Shown here one piece after another: positions 7,053 to 15,480 of a DNA stretch of 64,000 bases. Under the pieces are notes generated by a model. The model did no database searches. It saw only the letters and a program-made list of their open reading frames with translations, and had not been told where the DNA came from. This DNA is from JAXMHB01 sp046346965 (lineage in GTDB: Bacteria; Pseudomonadota; Gammaproteobacteria; Xanthomonadales; SZUA-5). The stretch covers positions 209,907 through 273,906 of the forward strand of contig JAXMHB010000006.1 of assembly GCA_046346965.1 (NCBI GenBank), read 5' to 3'. Every line of letters begins with the position of its first letter. The stretch's first letter is position 1. A program made the position numbers and the translations under genes.

Positions 7053-9149
7053 ATGTTGAAGCACACCTCGATGTATCTCCTGCTCGCACTGTCGCTCGGC
7101 GGTGCCGCGCTCGCCAATGACGTCGTCAACGAACGTCTGCCCAAGCAAGGCAATCAGGCTGGCGAAGCCGCCTTTCTGGCCAATTGCGCCGCCTGCCACC
7201 AGCCCACCGGCACCGGCCTGCCGGGCGCTTTCCCGCCGCTCGCCGGCTCGGATTTTCTGAAGAACAACGACAAGACCAAGGTGCTCGCATCGATCCTGCA
7301 GGGCATCACCGGCAAGCTCACCGTCAACGGCGTCGAGTACAACAACGTGATGCCGGCGATGAGCCATATCGCCGACGCCGACATCGCCCACATCGTCAGC
7401 TACGTCTACGCCTCCTGGGGCAACAGCGGCCCCAGCGTCAGCGCCGAGGATGTGGCCGCGGCGCGCAAGGCGCTCGCGGTGTCCACCGACCCGGCGCAGG
7501 GCTCGCGCCATCCCGGCACCAAGGAAGGCGAGATGAAGTATCAGGCGGGTGCCTCGGCGGTGCCGACCACCGGCATCGAAATGGTGGTCAATCCGGATGC
7601 GCCGCCGATCAGCAAGCAGGAGTTCGCGCGCGCCACCGAGATCTTCTTCCAGCGCTGCGCCGGCTGCCATGGCGTACTGCGCAAAGGCGCCACCGGCAAG
7701 CCGCTGACGCCGGACATCACCCGCGCCAAGGGCACGCAGTATCTGGAAGCGCTGATCAACTACGGCTCGCCCGCCGGTATGCCGAACTGGGGGACCAGCG
7801 GCGAGTTGACCAAGGAAGAGGTCAACATCATGGCGCGCTTCCTGCAGCACGATCCGCCGAACCCGCCGGAATTCGGCATGCCGCAGATGCGCGAGACCTG
7901 GAAGGTGCTGGTGCCGGTGGCCGAGCGCCCGAACGCGCCGCAGCACCAGCGCAACATCGACAACTTCTTCTCGGTGACGCTGCGCGATGCCGGCAAGATC
8001 GCGATCATCGATGGCGACACCAAGGAGATCGTCAACATCCTGCCGACCGGCTACGCCGTGCATATCTCGCGGCTGTCCGACTCCGGCCGCTACCTGTACG
8101 TGATCGGTCGCGACGCCAAGATCGATCTGATCGACCTGTGGATGAATCCGCCGCAGATCGTCGCCGAACTCAAGGTGGGTTTGGAGGCGCGTTCGGTCGA
8201 GACCAGCAAGTACCAGGGTTACGAGGACAAGTACGCGATCGCCGGCTCTTACTGGCCGCCGCAGTTCGTGATCATGGACGGCCCGACGCTGGAACCGCTG
8301 AAGATCGTATCCACCCGCGGCACCACGGTGGACACCCAGGAATACCATCCGGAACCGCGTGTCGCCGCCATCGTGGCCAGCCACGAGCACCCGGAGTTCA
8401 TCGTCAACGTCAAGGAAACCGGCCGCATCCTGCTGGTCAACTACTCGGATCTGGAGAACCTGCAGATCACCACGCTGAATGCCGCGCGCTTCCTGCATGA
8501 CGGCGGCTGGGATTCCACCCACCGCTACTTCCTGACCGCCGCCAACCAGTCCAACAAGATCGCCGTGGTCGATTCCAAAGAGCGCAAGATGGTCAACCTG
8601 ATCGACGCCGACAAAATTCCGCACCCGGGTCGCGGCGCCAACTTCGTGCACCCGCAGTTCGGTCCGGTCTGGGTCACCAGCGCGCTCGGCAACGAGAAGA
8701 TCACGCTGGTCGGCACCGATCCGGTGAACCACCCGGCGCAGGCCTGGAAGGTGGTCGAAACCCTCACCGGGCAGGGCGGCGGCTCGCTGTTCGTCAAGAC
8801 CCACCCGAAGAGCCATCACCTGTACGCCGACACGCCGCTGAACCCGGATCCGAAGATCAGCCAGACGGTGGCGGTGTTCGACACCCAGGATCTGTCCAAG
8901 GGCTACAAGGTGCTGCCGATCGCCGACTGGGCCAAGCTCGGCCCGGGTCCCAAGCGCGTGGTGCAGCCGGAGTACAACGCCGCTGGCGATGAGGTGTGGT
9001 TCTCGGTGTGGAGCGGCAGCAAGGAAGAAAGCGCGCTGGTGGTGATCGACGACCGCACGTTGAAGCTGAAGAAGGTCATCAAGGGCCCGGACATCGTCAC
9101 GCCGACCGGCAAGTTCAACATCCACAACACGGTCGAGGACGTGTACTGA
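7053..9149 (+). CDS. nirS: Cytochrome cd1 nitrite reductase with an additional N-terminal cytochrome c domain
   Basis: 698-residue periplasmic enzyme reducing nitrite to nitric oxide in denitrification. Order: signal peptide (1-21); an extra cytochrome c domain with heme site CAACH (45-49) and a likely Met ligand in the VMPAMSH region near 100; a second cytochrome c domain with CAGCH (202-206), equivalent to the heme c domain of normal NirS; then the eight-bladed d1-heme propeller. Heme d1 and active-site histidines are in place: H337 (AVHISR, proximal), H432 (YHPEPR) and H482 (LHDGGWD). The C-terminal half follows Pseudomonas NirS almost word for word, which separates it from NirF and NirN. 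Ordinary NirS is about 560-570 residues, so the N-terminal domain (about 130 residues) is a fusion, perhaps an internal electron donor resembling NirC/NirM. GGAG lies 8 nt before the ATG. No nirC, nirF, nirDLGH, nirJ or nirE is nearby. Confidence 0.93.
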   Translation: MLKHTSMYLLLALSLGGAALANDVVNERLPKQGNQAGEAAFLANCAACHQPTGTGLPGAFPPLAGSDFLKNNDKTKVLASILQGITGKLTVNGVEYNNVMPAMSHIADADIAHIVSYVYASWGNSGPSVSAEDVAAARKALAVSTDPAQGSRHPGTKEGEMKYQAGASAVPTTGIEMVVNPDAPPISKQEFARATEIFFQRCAGCHGVLRKGATGKPLTPDITRAKGTQYLEALINYGSPAGMPNWGTSGELTKEEVNIMARFLQHDPPNPPEFGMPQMRETWKVLVPVAERPNAPQHQRNIDNFFSVTLRDAGKIAIIDGDTKEIVNILPTGYAVHISRLSDSGRYLYVIGRDAKIDLIDLWMNPPQIVAELKVGLEARSVETSKYQGYEDKYAIAGSYWPPQFVIMDGPTLEPLKIVSTRGTTVDTQEYHPEPRVAAIVASHEHPEFIVNVKETGRILLVNYSDLENLQITTLNAARFLHDGGWDSTHRYFLTAANQSNKIAVVDSKERKMVNLIDADKIPHPGRGANFVHPQFGPVWVTSALGNEKITLVGTDPVNHPAQAWKVVETLTGQGGGSLFVKTHPKSHHLYADTPLNPDPKISQTVAVFDTQDLSKGYKVLPIADWAKLGPGPKRVVQPEYNAAGDEVWFSVWSGSKEESALVVIDDRTLKLKKVIKGPDIVTPTGKFNIHNTVEDVY

Positions 9150-9157
9150 GCCAGTGC

Positions 9158-9180
9158 GGCGCCGGGGAAAGGCGCCCTCC
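9158..9180. repeat. REP-like palindrome copy
   Basis: GGCGCC-GGGGAAA-GGCGCC followed by CTCC, a copy of a dispersed intergenic palindrome also found at 9237, 23451, 48118 and 61975. It lies just after the nirS stop codon. Confidence 0.6.
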
Positions 9181-9193
9181 TCGGATCAACCTG

Positions 9194-9218
9194 GGCGCCG
9201 GGCAACCGGCGCCTTTTT
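9194..9218 (+). terminator. Rho-independent terminator of nirS
   Basis: A perfect 8 bp stem (GGCGCCGG/CCGGCGCC) with a GCAA tetraloop is followed by five T. It lies 45 nt past the nirS stop. The stem resembles the neighbouring REP-like copies, so a REP palindrome may have been co-opted. Confidence 0.85.
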
Positions 9219-9236
9219 GTTGATGGCCTGACGCTT

Positions 9237-9259
9237 GGCGCCGGGGACCGGCGCCCTCC
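9237..9259. repeat. REP-like palindrome copy
   Basis: GGCGCCGGGGACCGGCGCC followed by CTCC, the clearest copy of the dispersed palindrome. It is the third such stem within 100 bp downstream of nirS, between two convergent genes. Confidence 0.65.
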
Positions 9260-9283
9260 GGGGTTTCGGCGCTCGCCCGCAGC

Positions 9284-10294
9284 TCAGGGTTCCAGCAGCC
9301 CCACCGGGACTGAATGCAGTCCACCGTAACGGTCTTCGATCAGCACGCGGTCGTCCTGGCGTTCCAGCACCCGGCCGGTGCCGTTGATGCGGGTGTCGGC
9401 GCGGAAGGACACTGGTTCCTCGAAGGTCACGCGCAGGCTCGGGTCGCGCCAGTGCTGGTTGGCCAGGCGCAGGGTCTCGTCGATCCCGGTCTGGATCGCG
9501 GCGGCGAAGGCTTCAGGCGTCTGCTCGGCCCAGCGCTGGCTGCGCTCGCTCTGGTTGAGATCGGCGTCGTCGGGCAGCGCGATCAGGTATTCGACCGCCA
9601 CCTGGCGCAGCGGCAGGCGTTCCAGGCGCAGCCGCAGCTGGGTGTCGCGGATCACCCGGCGATCTTCCACCGTCGCCGCCAGCGCAATGCGGATGCCACG
9701 CAGGTTCGGCGTGAACGCCACATAGCCCTGCAGCGTCCCCAGCGCGCGGCCGGGGGCATCGAAGGTCCAGGCACCCACGCGCTTGCGCGGCACCTCGTCG
9801 AGGAAGGCAAAACCGGGGCCCAGGCCCTCGCTGCTCAGACCGCTGCGCACCGCGTTTTCCAGGCGCTCGCCCCAGGCGGTGGTGCCGACGGCCTTTTGGA
9901 TGAGTTCGAGGCGCTTGCGATCATTGCGGCGTTTGACCGCGGCCACGCCTTCGGTGATCACGCTGGTGGCCACGCCAAGGGCGGCGCCGACCGCCATGTC
10001 CTGCGAGGCCGACCACAGAAACCTGCCGGGTGTCACCGAGGTCACCCAGGAGGCCACCGCCGGCGAGCCGACCATGCCAATCATCGCGCCCGCCGTCATG
10101 CTCTGCGTGCTCGACAGCCGGAAGCGCTGCAGATCGTCTTCCTGCAACACCACCAGATCGGGATGGATCACCAGCGCCATCGACAGCGCACGGTCCAGCG
10201 GCAGCGGCGTCTCGGCCATCGGCTGCGGCCGGGCAGCGGTCGCGGCGTTCGACCAGATCAAGGCGATGGCCAGAGCCAGGGTGCGTACAGTCAT
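9284..10294 (-). CDS. Secreted protein of unknown function
   Basis: 336 residues with a clear signal peptide (about 1-23, ending ATAA). The mature part contains a glycine/alanine-rich segment (about 65-115) that could insert in or lie against a membrane, then a soluble mixed alpha/beta region; the C-terminus (VLERQDDRVLIEDRYGGLHSVPVG) looks like a small beta domain. I recognise no family. The next gene upstream on the same strand, 54 nt away, is also an exported protein of unknown function, so the two may form a unit. The ATG is preferred over a GTG three codons upstream. Confidence 0.7.
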   Translation of the reverse strand: MTVRTLALAIALIWSNAATAARPQPMAETPLPLDRALSMALVIHPDLVVLQEDDLQRFRLSSTQSMTAGAMIGMVGSPAVASWVTSVTPGRFLWSASQDMAVGAALGVATSVITEGVAAVKRRNDRKRLELIQKAVGTTAWGERLENAVRSGLSSEGLGPGFAFLDEVPRKRVGAWTFDAPGRALGTLQGYVAFTPNLRGIRIALAATVEDRRVIRDTQLRLRLERLPLRQVAVEYLIALPDDADLNQSERSQRWAEQTPEAFAAAIQTGIDETLRLANQHWRDPSLRVTFEEPVSFRADTRINGTGRVLERQDDRVLIEDRYGGLHSVPVGLLEP

Positions 10295-10348
10295 CAGCGC
10301 CACTCGAAAATTGAGGGCGCAGTATCGCGGATTTGCAGCGTCACCGGT

Positions 10349-12352
10349 TCAGCGCTCGCCGCGCTCGGCCTTGAGCGCCTGCAAACGGGCATAGGCGGCC
10401 TTGTAGCGCGCCAGCGCTTCCTCGATGTTGCCCTCGCCGCCGGTGGTGGCCAGCGTGGTGTAGGCGCTGTAGGCGGCCTCGTACTCACGCTGCGCCTCCG
10501 CCAGTGCCTGATCCGCCATCGGTGCCTCGGCCTGGATCGGCTCGGCCTCGACCTCGACCGGCGCCGCCGCGGCGCTCGCGGCCGGGTCGATGGCGCCGAT
10601 GAGCTCGCCGTCAGCGCGCGTCAATTGCAGCGCGCCGTCGACCTCCAGCGTCAGCCGCTCGCCCGCGGTCAGCGTGATCGGGTGAATGCTGACCTCGCCG
10701 TCCTGCACTCGGGTCAGATGCGCCGCGCCGTCGGCGCTGGCTTGCAGCTGCACCCGGTAGGGCTGGCCGAGCTGGTCTTCCCACAGCACGCCCCAGCTGC
10801 CATCGGATTCCAGGTAGGGAATCAGCTTGAGCGGGTAGTAGCCGCTGAGCTGTCCGCTCGCCTGGTCCAGCGTCATCCGGTAGCCGTTGCCCTCCCACAC
10901 CAGATTCAGTGGCGAGGAGGAGATGACCACACCGGTCACGCTGGCCGGCAGCGGGCCGAAGATGGTCATCGTCTCGCCCGGCGGCGGTGTCGAGGCCGGC
11001 GCTTTGCCGCCGATGGCGGGCAGCTTCTCGCGGTACAGCCAGGCGCCGAGCTGGGCGCCGTAGACGTTGTAGCAGTACTTGTCCGGATCGTCCGCCTGGC
11101 TGTCCTTGAGCTTGCGATAGAGCTGTTCTACCTGGTTGGCCAGCACCGAGATCGAGCTGCGGTTCTGCGGGATCTGCAGCGTCGGGTCGGTCTTGTAGAT
11201 CTCGTGCATCTCTTGCAGGGCATCGAACATCAGATCGCCGCCGCCATCGACGGTCAGCTGCGCCAGCGTGTTGACGCCCCACTCGCCGCGCGCCTGCATC
11301 TCGAAATAGGCGGTGCCAAACAAGTGGTACCAGATGCCGGCGTTCTGCAGATCGTTGCGCTGGACCACGCTCTGCTCCAGGTAGTCGTTGATGAAGGGAA
11401 TGTCCTGGCTGACGTCGGTGAGCTCGTTGTCGTTGACGCGCGCCATCGAGCGCAGCGTGTTGTGCGCCAGCAGCAGCGCGTCCTTGACGTTGCCCTGGCG
11501 CTGCTGCAGCGCGAGGTAGAACACATCGCCCGGATGGAGTTTGCGACCGGCGGCTTTGGACGCACTGTAAATGGCGCTCTGCAGCGCGCGCTCGGTGCCG
11601 ACGCCGGCGTCGGTGTCGGGCAGAGTGCGCGTGCGGGCGCGCTGCCAGCGCTCGCGGTCGGCGTCGCTGGCAAACACGAACTGCTTGCTGACCACGTTCA
11701 GCGTGCCACCCTGGTGCGCCAGCCAGCTGATCGCCGGCAGCACGCCCATCACGTTGTCGGTGGCATAGGTCTGCTGCGCGTTCTCGGCGTTGTAGCGCGC
11801 AATCGCCTCGGCGAACTGGCCGCGCAGATCGTTGAGATCCCAGCGCGAGGCGGTTGCCGCCTGGGGATTCAGGCCAAATTGGCGCACCGCCGCCGGACAC
11901 GGCGGCTTGCCGGTGGGCGCCTGCGCGCTCCAGCCCTCGTCGTAGCTGGTGAGCCAGTTCTCCAGCGGCGCCAGCGAGGTGCCAAAGGTGAAGGCGCCGC
12001 TGCTGGCGTCCTGCATCAGCACCGCGTTGAAGTCATCGCTCGCGGTGACGGGCGGCGCCGCCGTGTTGCAATCGCGCGCCCGGAAGTCCCACTCGTAGCG
12101 CGTGGTGGTCAGGGTCAGATCGAGATGCGCCAGAAACAGCGCCGAATCGGTCTTGTGATGCAGTTTGACCACGCGATGGGTCTCGCTGCTGGAGATGTGA
12201 CAGGGATCCTGGCGGCGCTGCTTGAGCATCTCGCTGGCATAGGTATCGGCGGCGGACTGGAGTTCGCCGTCGCTGGGCAGACGCGTCCAGTATTGCGCCC
12301 ACAGCGGGGCTGGCGCGAGGAACAGCAGTACCAGCAGCAAGCGGATTGCCAT
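10349..12352 (-). CDS. Large secreted protein of unknown function
   Basis: 667 residues with a signal peptide (MAIRLLLVLLFLAPAPLWAQ). The mature region is mostly helical, including long stretches such as residues 160-430 without recognisable repeats, then a beta-rich part (about 450-590) with phrases like VWEGNGYRMTLDQASGQLSGYYPLKL that read like a small sandwich or lipocalin-like fold, and an Ala/Glu-rich C-terminal helix. No metal-binding or nucleophile motif was found. It is divergent from the M1 aminopeptidase gene (125 nt apart). The start is placed at the signal-peptide methionine; upstream in-frame sequence has no signal-like character. Confidence 0.7.
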   Translation of the reverse strand: MAIRLLLVLLFLAPAPLWAQYWTRLPSDGELQSAADTYASEMLKQRRQDPCHISSSETHRVVKLHHKTDSALFLAHLDLTLTTTRYEWDFRARDCNTAAPPVTASDDFNAVLMQDASSGAFTFGTSLAPLENWLTSYDEGWSAQAPTGKPPCPAAVRQFGLNPQAATASRWDLNDLRGQFAEAIARYNAENAQQTYATDNVMGVLPAISWLAHQGGTLNVVSKQFVFASDADRERWQRARTRTLPDTDAGVGTERALQSAIYSASKAAGRKLHPGDVFYLALQQRQGNVKDALLLAHNTLRSMARVNDNELTDVSQDIPFINDYLEQSVVQRNDLQNAGIWYHLFGTAYFEMQARGEWGVNTLAQLTVDGGGDLMFDALQEMHEIYKTDPTLQIPQNRSSISVLANQVEQLYRKLKDSQADDPDKYCYNVYGAQLGAWLYREKLPAIGGKAPASTPPPGETMTIFGPLPASVTGVVISSSPLNLVWEGNGYRMTLDQASGQLSGYYPLKLIPYLESDGSWGVLWEDQLGQPYRVQLQASADGAAHLTRVQDGEVSIHPITLTAGERLTLEVDGALQLTRADGELIGAIDPAASAAAAPVEVEAEPIQAEAPMADQALAEAQREYEAAYSAYTTLATTGGEGNIEEALARYKAAYARLQALKAERGER

Positions 12353-12477
12353 GAGCAGGATCCAGCACACGCGGATAGCTGCACTGTAGGCGCCAGCTGA
12401 AGCTGGGTTTTGCGGTGGGTCAAGGCCGCTACCACGCTGCGGCATACTCAGCGCCCCCCTGGTCGACTCCCCCGCCG

Positions 12478-14310
12478 ATGCGCGTCCTGACTGCCTGTGC
12501 CTTGACCCTCGTGACCCTGAACTGCGCCGCCGCCGACCCGCATTCCTACGCCAACAGCGATGCCGTGCGCGTGCGCCACGCGCTGATCGATCTGGAGGTG
12601 TCCTTCGAGCGCCAGGTGCTCGACGGCTTCGTCGAGTTGACGCTGGAGCGCAAGACGGCCGACGCGCGCACGCTGGTGCTGGACACGCGCGATCTGCGCA
12701 TCGAGCAGGTCTGGGCGATCGGCTCCGAGGGTTTTCGGCGCACCCCGTTCCAGCTCGCCAAGGCCGATCCGATCTACGGGCAGGCGCTGTCGATCACGCT
12801 GCCCGAGGATGCCGAGCGCGTGCGCATCCGCTACCAGACCTCGCCGCAGGCCTCGGGTCTGCAGTGGCTGGCGCCAGAGCTGACCGCAGGCAAGGATGCG
12901 CCCTTTCTGTTCAGCCAGTCGCAGGCGATCCACGCGCGGTCCTGGGTGCCGATTCAGGACAGCCCGGGCGTGCGCTTCACCTACGCGGCGCACATTCGCA
13001 CGCCCAAGGGTCTGCTCGCGCGCATGAGCGCCGACAACCATCCGGCTGATGCGCCCGACGGCGATTACCGCTTCCGCATGGAGCAGCCGATCCCCAGCTA
13101 TCTGCTGGCGATTGCGGTCGGCAAGCTCGCCTTTGCGCCGCTCGGCGAGCGCAGCGGCGTGTATGCCGAACCGTCCGTGCTGGAACGCGCCGCCGCTGAG
13201 TTCGCCGACACCGAGCAGATGATCGAGATCGCCGAAAAACTGTATGGCCCGTATCGCTGGGGCCGCTACGATCTCTTGGTGCTGCCGCCCTCTTTTCCCT
13301 TCGGCGGCATGGAGAATCCGCGGCTGACCTTCGTCACCCCCACCATCATCGCCGGCGACCGCAGTCTGGTCGCGCTGATTGCGCATGAATTGGTGCATTC
13401 CTGGTCGGGCAATCTGGTCACCAATGCCACGTGGGAACACATCTGGCTGAACGAAGGCTTCACCACCTACGTAGAGAACCGCATCGTCGAGGCCGCCTTC
13501 GGCGCCGAGCGCGCCGATATGGAGCGCCAGCTCGCCGAGCACGATCTGATCGTCGAGATGGCCGAGCTCGAACCGGCGCTGCAGCGCCTGCGCCTGTCGC
13601 TGCCGGGCCGCGATCCGGACGATGGCCTGACCGAGGTGCCATACACCCGCGGCATGCTGTTCCTGCGCACGCTGGAGCAGCGCTTTGGCCGCGAGGTCTT
13701 CGATCCCTTCCTGCGCCGCTGGTTCGACCAGCATGCCTTCGGCACCGCCAGCACCGACGACTTCCTGAGCTTTCTGCAGACCGAGCTGCTCGACGCCCAT
13801 CCCGGCAAGCTCAGCGCCGAGGAGATCGCCGCCTTCGTCGACGGCGGCGGCTATCCCGCCTTCGCCCCGCGCACCACCGCCAGCCGCTTCGTCGCCATCG
13901 ATGCCACGCTCCGGGACTACGCCGCCGGCACGCTGACGCCCGACGCCATCGACGCCAGCCAGTGGAGCACGCAGGAGTGGATGCGCTTCATCGAAGGGCT
14001 GCCGGCGGACCTCACCGTGGCGCAGTTGCGCGCCCTCGATGCGCGCTTTGCGCTCAGCGACACCGGCAACAGTGAGGTCGCCTTTGCGTGGTTCATGCAG
14101 GCCATTGCGCACGACGATCGCGCCGTGTTCCCGGCCATCGAGCGCTTTCTGGAGCACGTCGGCCGGCGCAAATTCGTGCTGCCGATCTATGCGGCGCTGA
14201 TGAAAAATCCCGCTCAGCAGGATTTTGCTCGCGCCGCCTACCTCAAGGCGCGCCCGAACTACCATCCGATCACCCGCGCCGGCGTCGATGCCCTGATTCC
14301 GCAGGGCTGA
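12478..14310 (+). CDS. M1 family zinc aminopeptidase (leukotriene A4 hydrolase-like)
   Basis: 610 residues with a signal peptide (1-19), so probably periplasmic. The catalytic set is complete: GGMEN (276-280) binds the substrate N-terminus, HELVH (303-307) and E326 in NEGF bind zinc, and E304 is the general base. The C-terminal helical domain (about 470-610) matches the LTA4-hydrolase-type C-terminus rather than the longer PepN type. It releases N-terminal amino acids from peptides, which fits the POT transporters and peptidases elsewhere in the window. The next gene follows after 6 nt in the same direction. Confidence 0.92.
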   Translation: MRVLTACALTLVTLNCAAADPHSYANSDAVRVRHALIDLEVSFERQVLDGFVELTLERKTADARTLVLDTRDLRIEQVWAIGSEGFRRTPFQLAKADPIYGQALSITLPEDAERVRIRYQTSPQASGLQWLAPELTAGKDAPFLFSQSQAIHARSWVPIQDSPGVRFTYAAHIRTPKGLLARMSADNHPADAPDGDYRFRMEQPIPSYLLAIAVGKLAFAPLGERSGVYAEPSVLERAAAEFADTEQMIEIAEKLYGPYRWGRYDLLVLPPSFPFGGMENPRLTFVTPTIIAGDRSLVALIAHELVHSWSGNLVTNATWEHIWLNEGFTTYVENRIVEAAFGAERADMERQLAEHDLIVEMAELEPALQRLRLSLPGRDPDDGLTEVPYTRGMLFLRTLEQRFGREVFDPFLRRWFDQHAFGTASTDDFLSFLQTELLDAHPGKLSAEEIAAFVDGGGYPAFAPRTTASRFVAIDATLRDYAAGTLTPDAIDASQWSTQEWMRFIEGLPADLTVAQLRALDARFALSDTGNSEVAFAWFMQAIAHDDRAVFPAIERFLEHVGRRKFVLPIYAALMKNPAQQDFARAAYLKARPNYHPITRAGVDALIPQG

Positions 14311-14316
14311 GCCCGC

Positions 14317-15480
14317 GTGCGCTGGCTGCTGGCGGCGCTGGTGCTGCTGGCTGGCTGCCAGCGCGCGCCCGTGCCGCTGGCGCACGAGGCCTATCTCTGG
14401 CAACGCCTGTGGACGCCGGCGGTGGCGCGCGCCATGGACGACGCCCCGGTCGGCGGATGGCGCGTGCTGGCACTGCAGGTGGTCGGCGATCAGCTGCGCC
14501 CGGCCGCGCCGGATCTGGCGGTGCTGGCCGCCCGCGCCGCGCCGGTGCGGCTGGTGGTGCGCATCGAGGGCAGCCGGCTGCCGATCGCGGTCGAGGCGCT
14601 GACGCAGGCGCTGGCGCCGCTGCTGACGCGCTGGCAGGCGGCGGGCGTACATCTGGTCGGCATCGAGATCGATCACGACTGCGCCAGCGCCGCGCTGGCT
14701 GATTACGCACACTGGCTGGTCGAGCTGCGCGGCCACCTGCCGGGCGCGCTGCCGCTGTCGATCACCGCACTGCCGAGCTGGCTCGACAGCCCGGCGCTGG
14801 CGGAGGTGCTCGCCGCCGTCGATCACAGCGTGCTGCAGGTACATGCGGTGCAGCGCCCGCAGCAAGGCCTGTTCGACTCCGAACGCGCGCTCGACTGGAT
14901 CCGCGCCTGGGAACAGCGCTCGCCGCGGCCCTACTGGGTGGCGCTGCCGGCCTACGGCGTGCGCGTGCGCACCGATGCCGCCGGCGCGCTGCTGGGGGTG
15001 GATGCCGAGGGCGCGCTCGACCGCACGGGCCCGGCCGGCGTGGAACTGCGCGCCGACCCGCTGGCGCTCGCGCACCTGCTCGCTGCGCTGGCCGCCGATC
15101 CGCCGCAGCGGCTGCGCGGGTTTCTGTGGTTCCGGCTGCCGCTGCCCGGCGACCGCCGCACGCTCAGCAGCGCCAGCTGGCGCGCGCTGGTCGAGGGCCA
15201 GCCGCTGCGCGCGGACTGGCGCGTGCGCAGTCGGGCACAAACGCAGGGCAGCGTTGATCTCTGGCTGCACAATGCAGGTAATCTGGACGCTCCTCCGCCG
15301 CCGGTGGAACTGCCCGTGCACTGCTCCTACGCCGACGCCCTGCCGCCTTATCGCTTGCGGGCGGGCACGCCGCTGGTCCTGCAGCCCGATGCCGCGGCCT
15401 GGTTGCGCAGCGGCCGCCAGCTGCAGATCGGCTGGGCCCGCTGCGCGGCTGCGCTCCCCTCTGAATGGACACTGCCCTGA
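14317..15480 (+). CDS. DUF3142-type lipoprotein
   Basis: 387 residues starting with GTG. The N-terminus MRWLLAALVLLAGCQRA has a lipobox (LAGC, Cys15), so it is probably an outer-membrane or periplasmic lipoprotein. The opening EAYLWQRLWTPAV and the conserved VHLVGIEIDHDCASAALADYAHWL segment fit the DUF3142 family as I remember it; the DxD-like IDHDC resembles glycoside-hydrolase-type barrels, but no function is established. The stop codon overlaps the ATG of the next gene (TGATG), showing translational coupling with the CGPDF protein. Confidence 0.72.
   Translation: MRWLLAALVLLAGCQRAPVPLAHEAYLWQRLWTPAVARAMDDAPVGGWRVLALQVVGDQLRPAAPDLAVLAARAAPVRLVVRIEGSRLPIAVEALTQALAPLLTRWQAAGVHLVGIEIDHDCASAALADYAHWLVELRGHLPGALPLSITALPSWLDSPALAEVLAAVDHSVLQVHAVQRPQQGLFDSERALDWIRAWEQRSPRPYWVALPAYGVRVRTDAAGALLGVDAEGALDRTGPAGVELRADPLALAHLLAALAADPPQRLRGFLWFRLPLPGDRRTLSSASWRALVEGQPLRADWRVRSRAQTQGSVDLWLHNAGNLDAPPPPVELPVHCSYADALPPYRLRAGTPLVLQPDAAAWLRSGRQLQIGWARCAAALPSEWTLP

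Noticed and set aside
7053..9149. Assignment as NirN or NirF instead of NirS
   Set aside because: The active-site histidines and near-identity of the propeller wording to Pseudomonas NirS favour the reductase itself.
9314..12400. 1028-codon plus-strand frame
   Set aside because: Runs opposite two signal-peptide proteins on the minus strand. No domain pattern, and composition is typical of an antisense frame.
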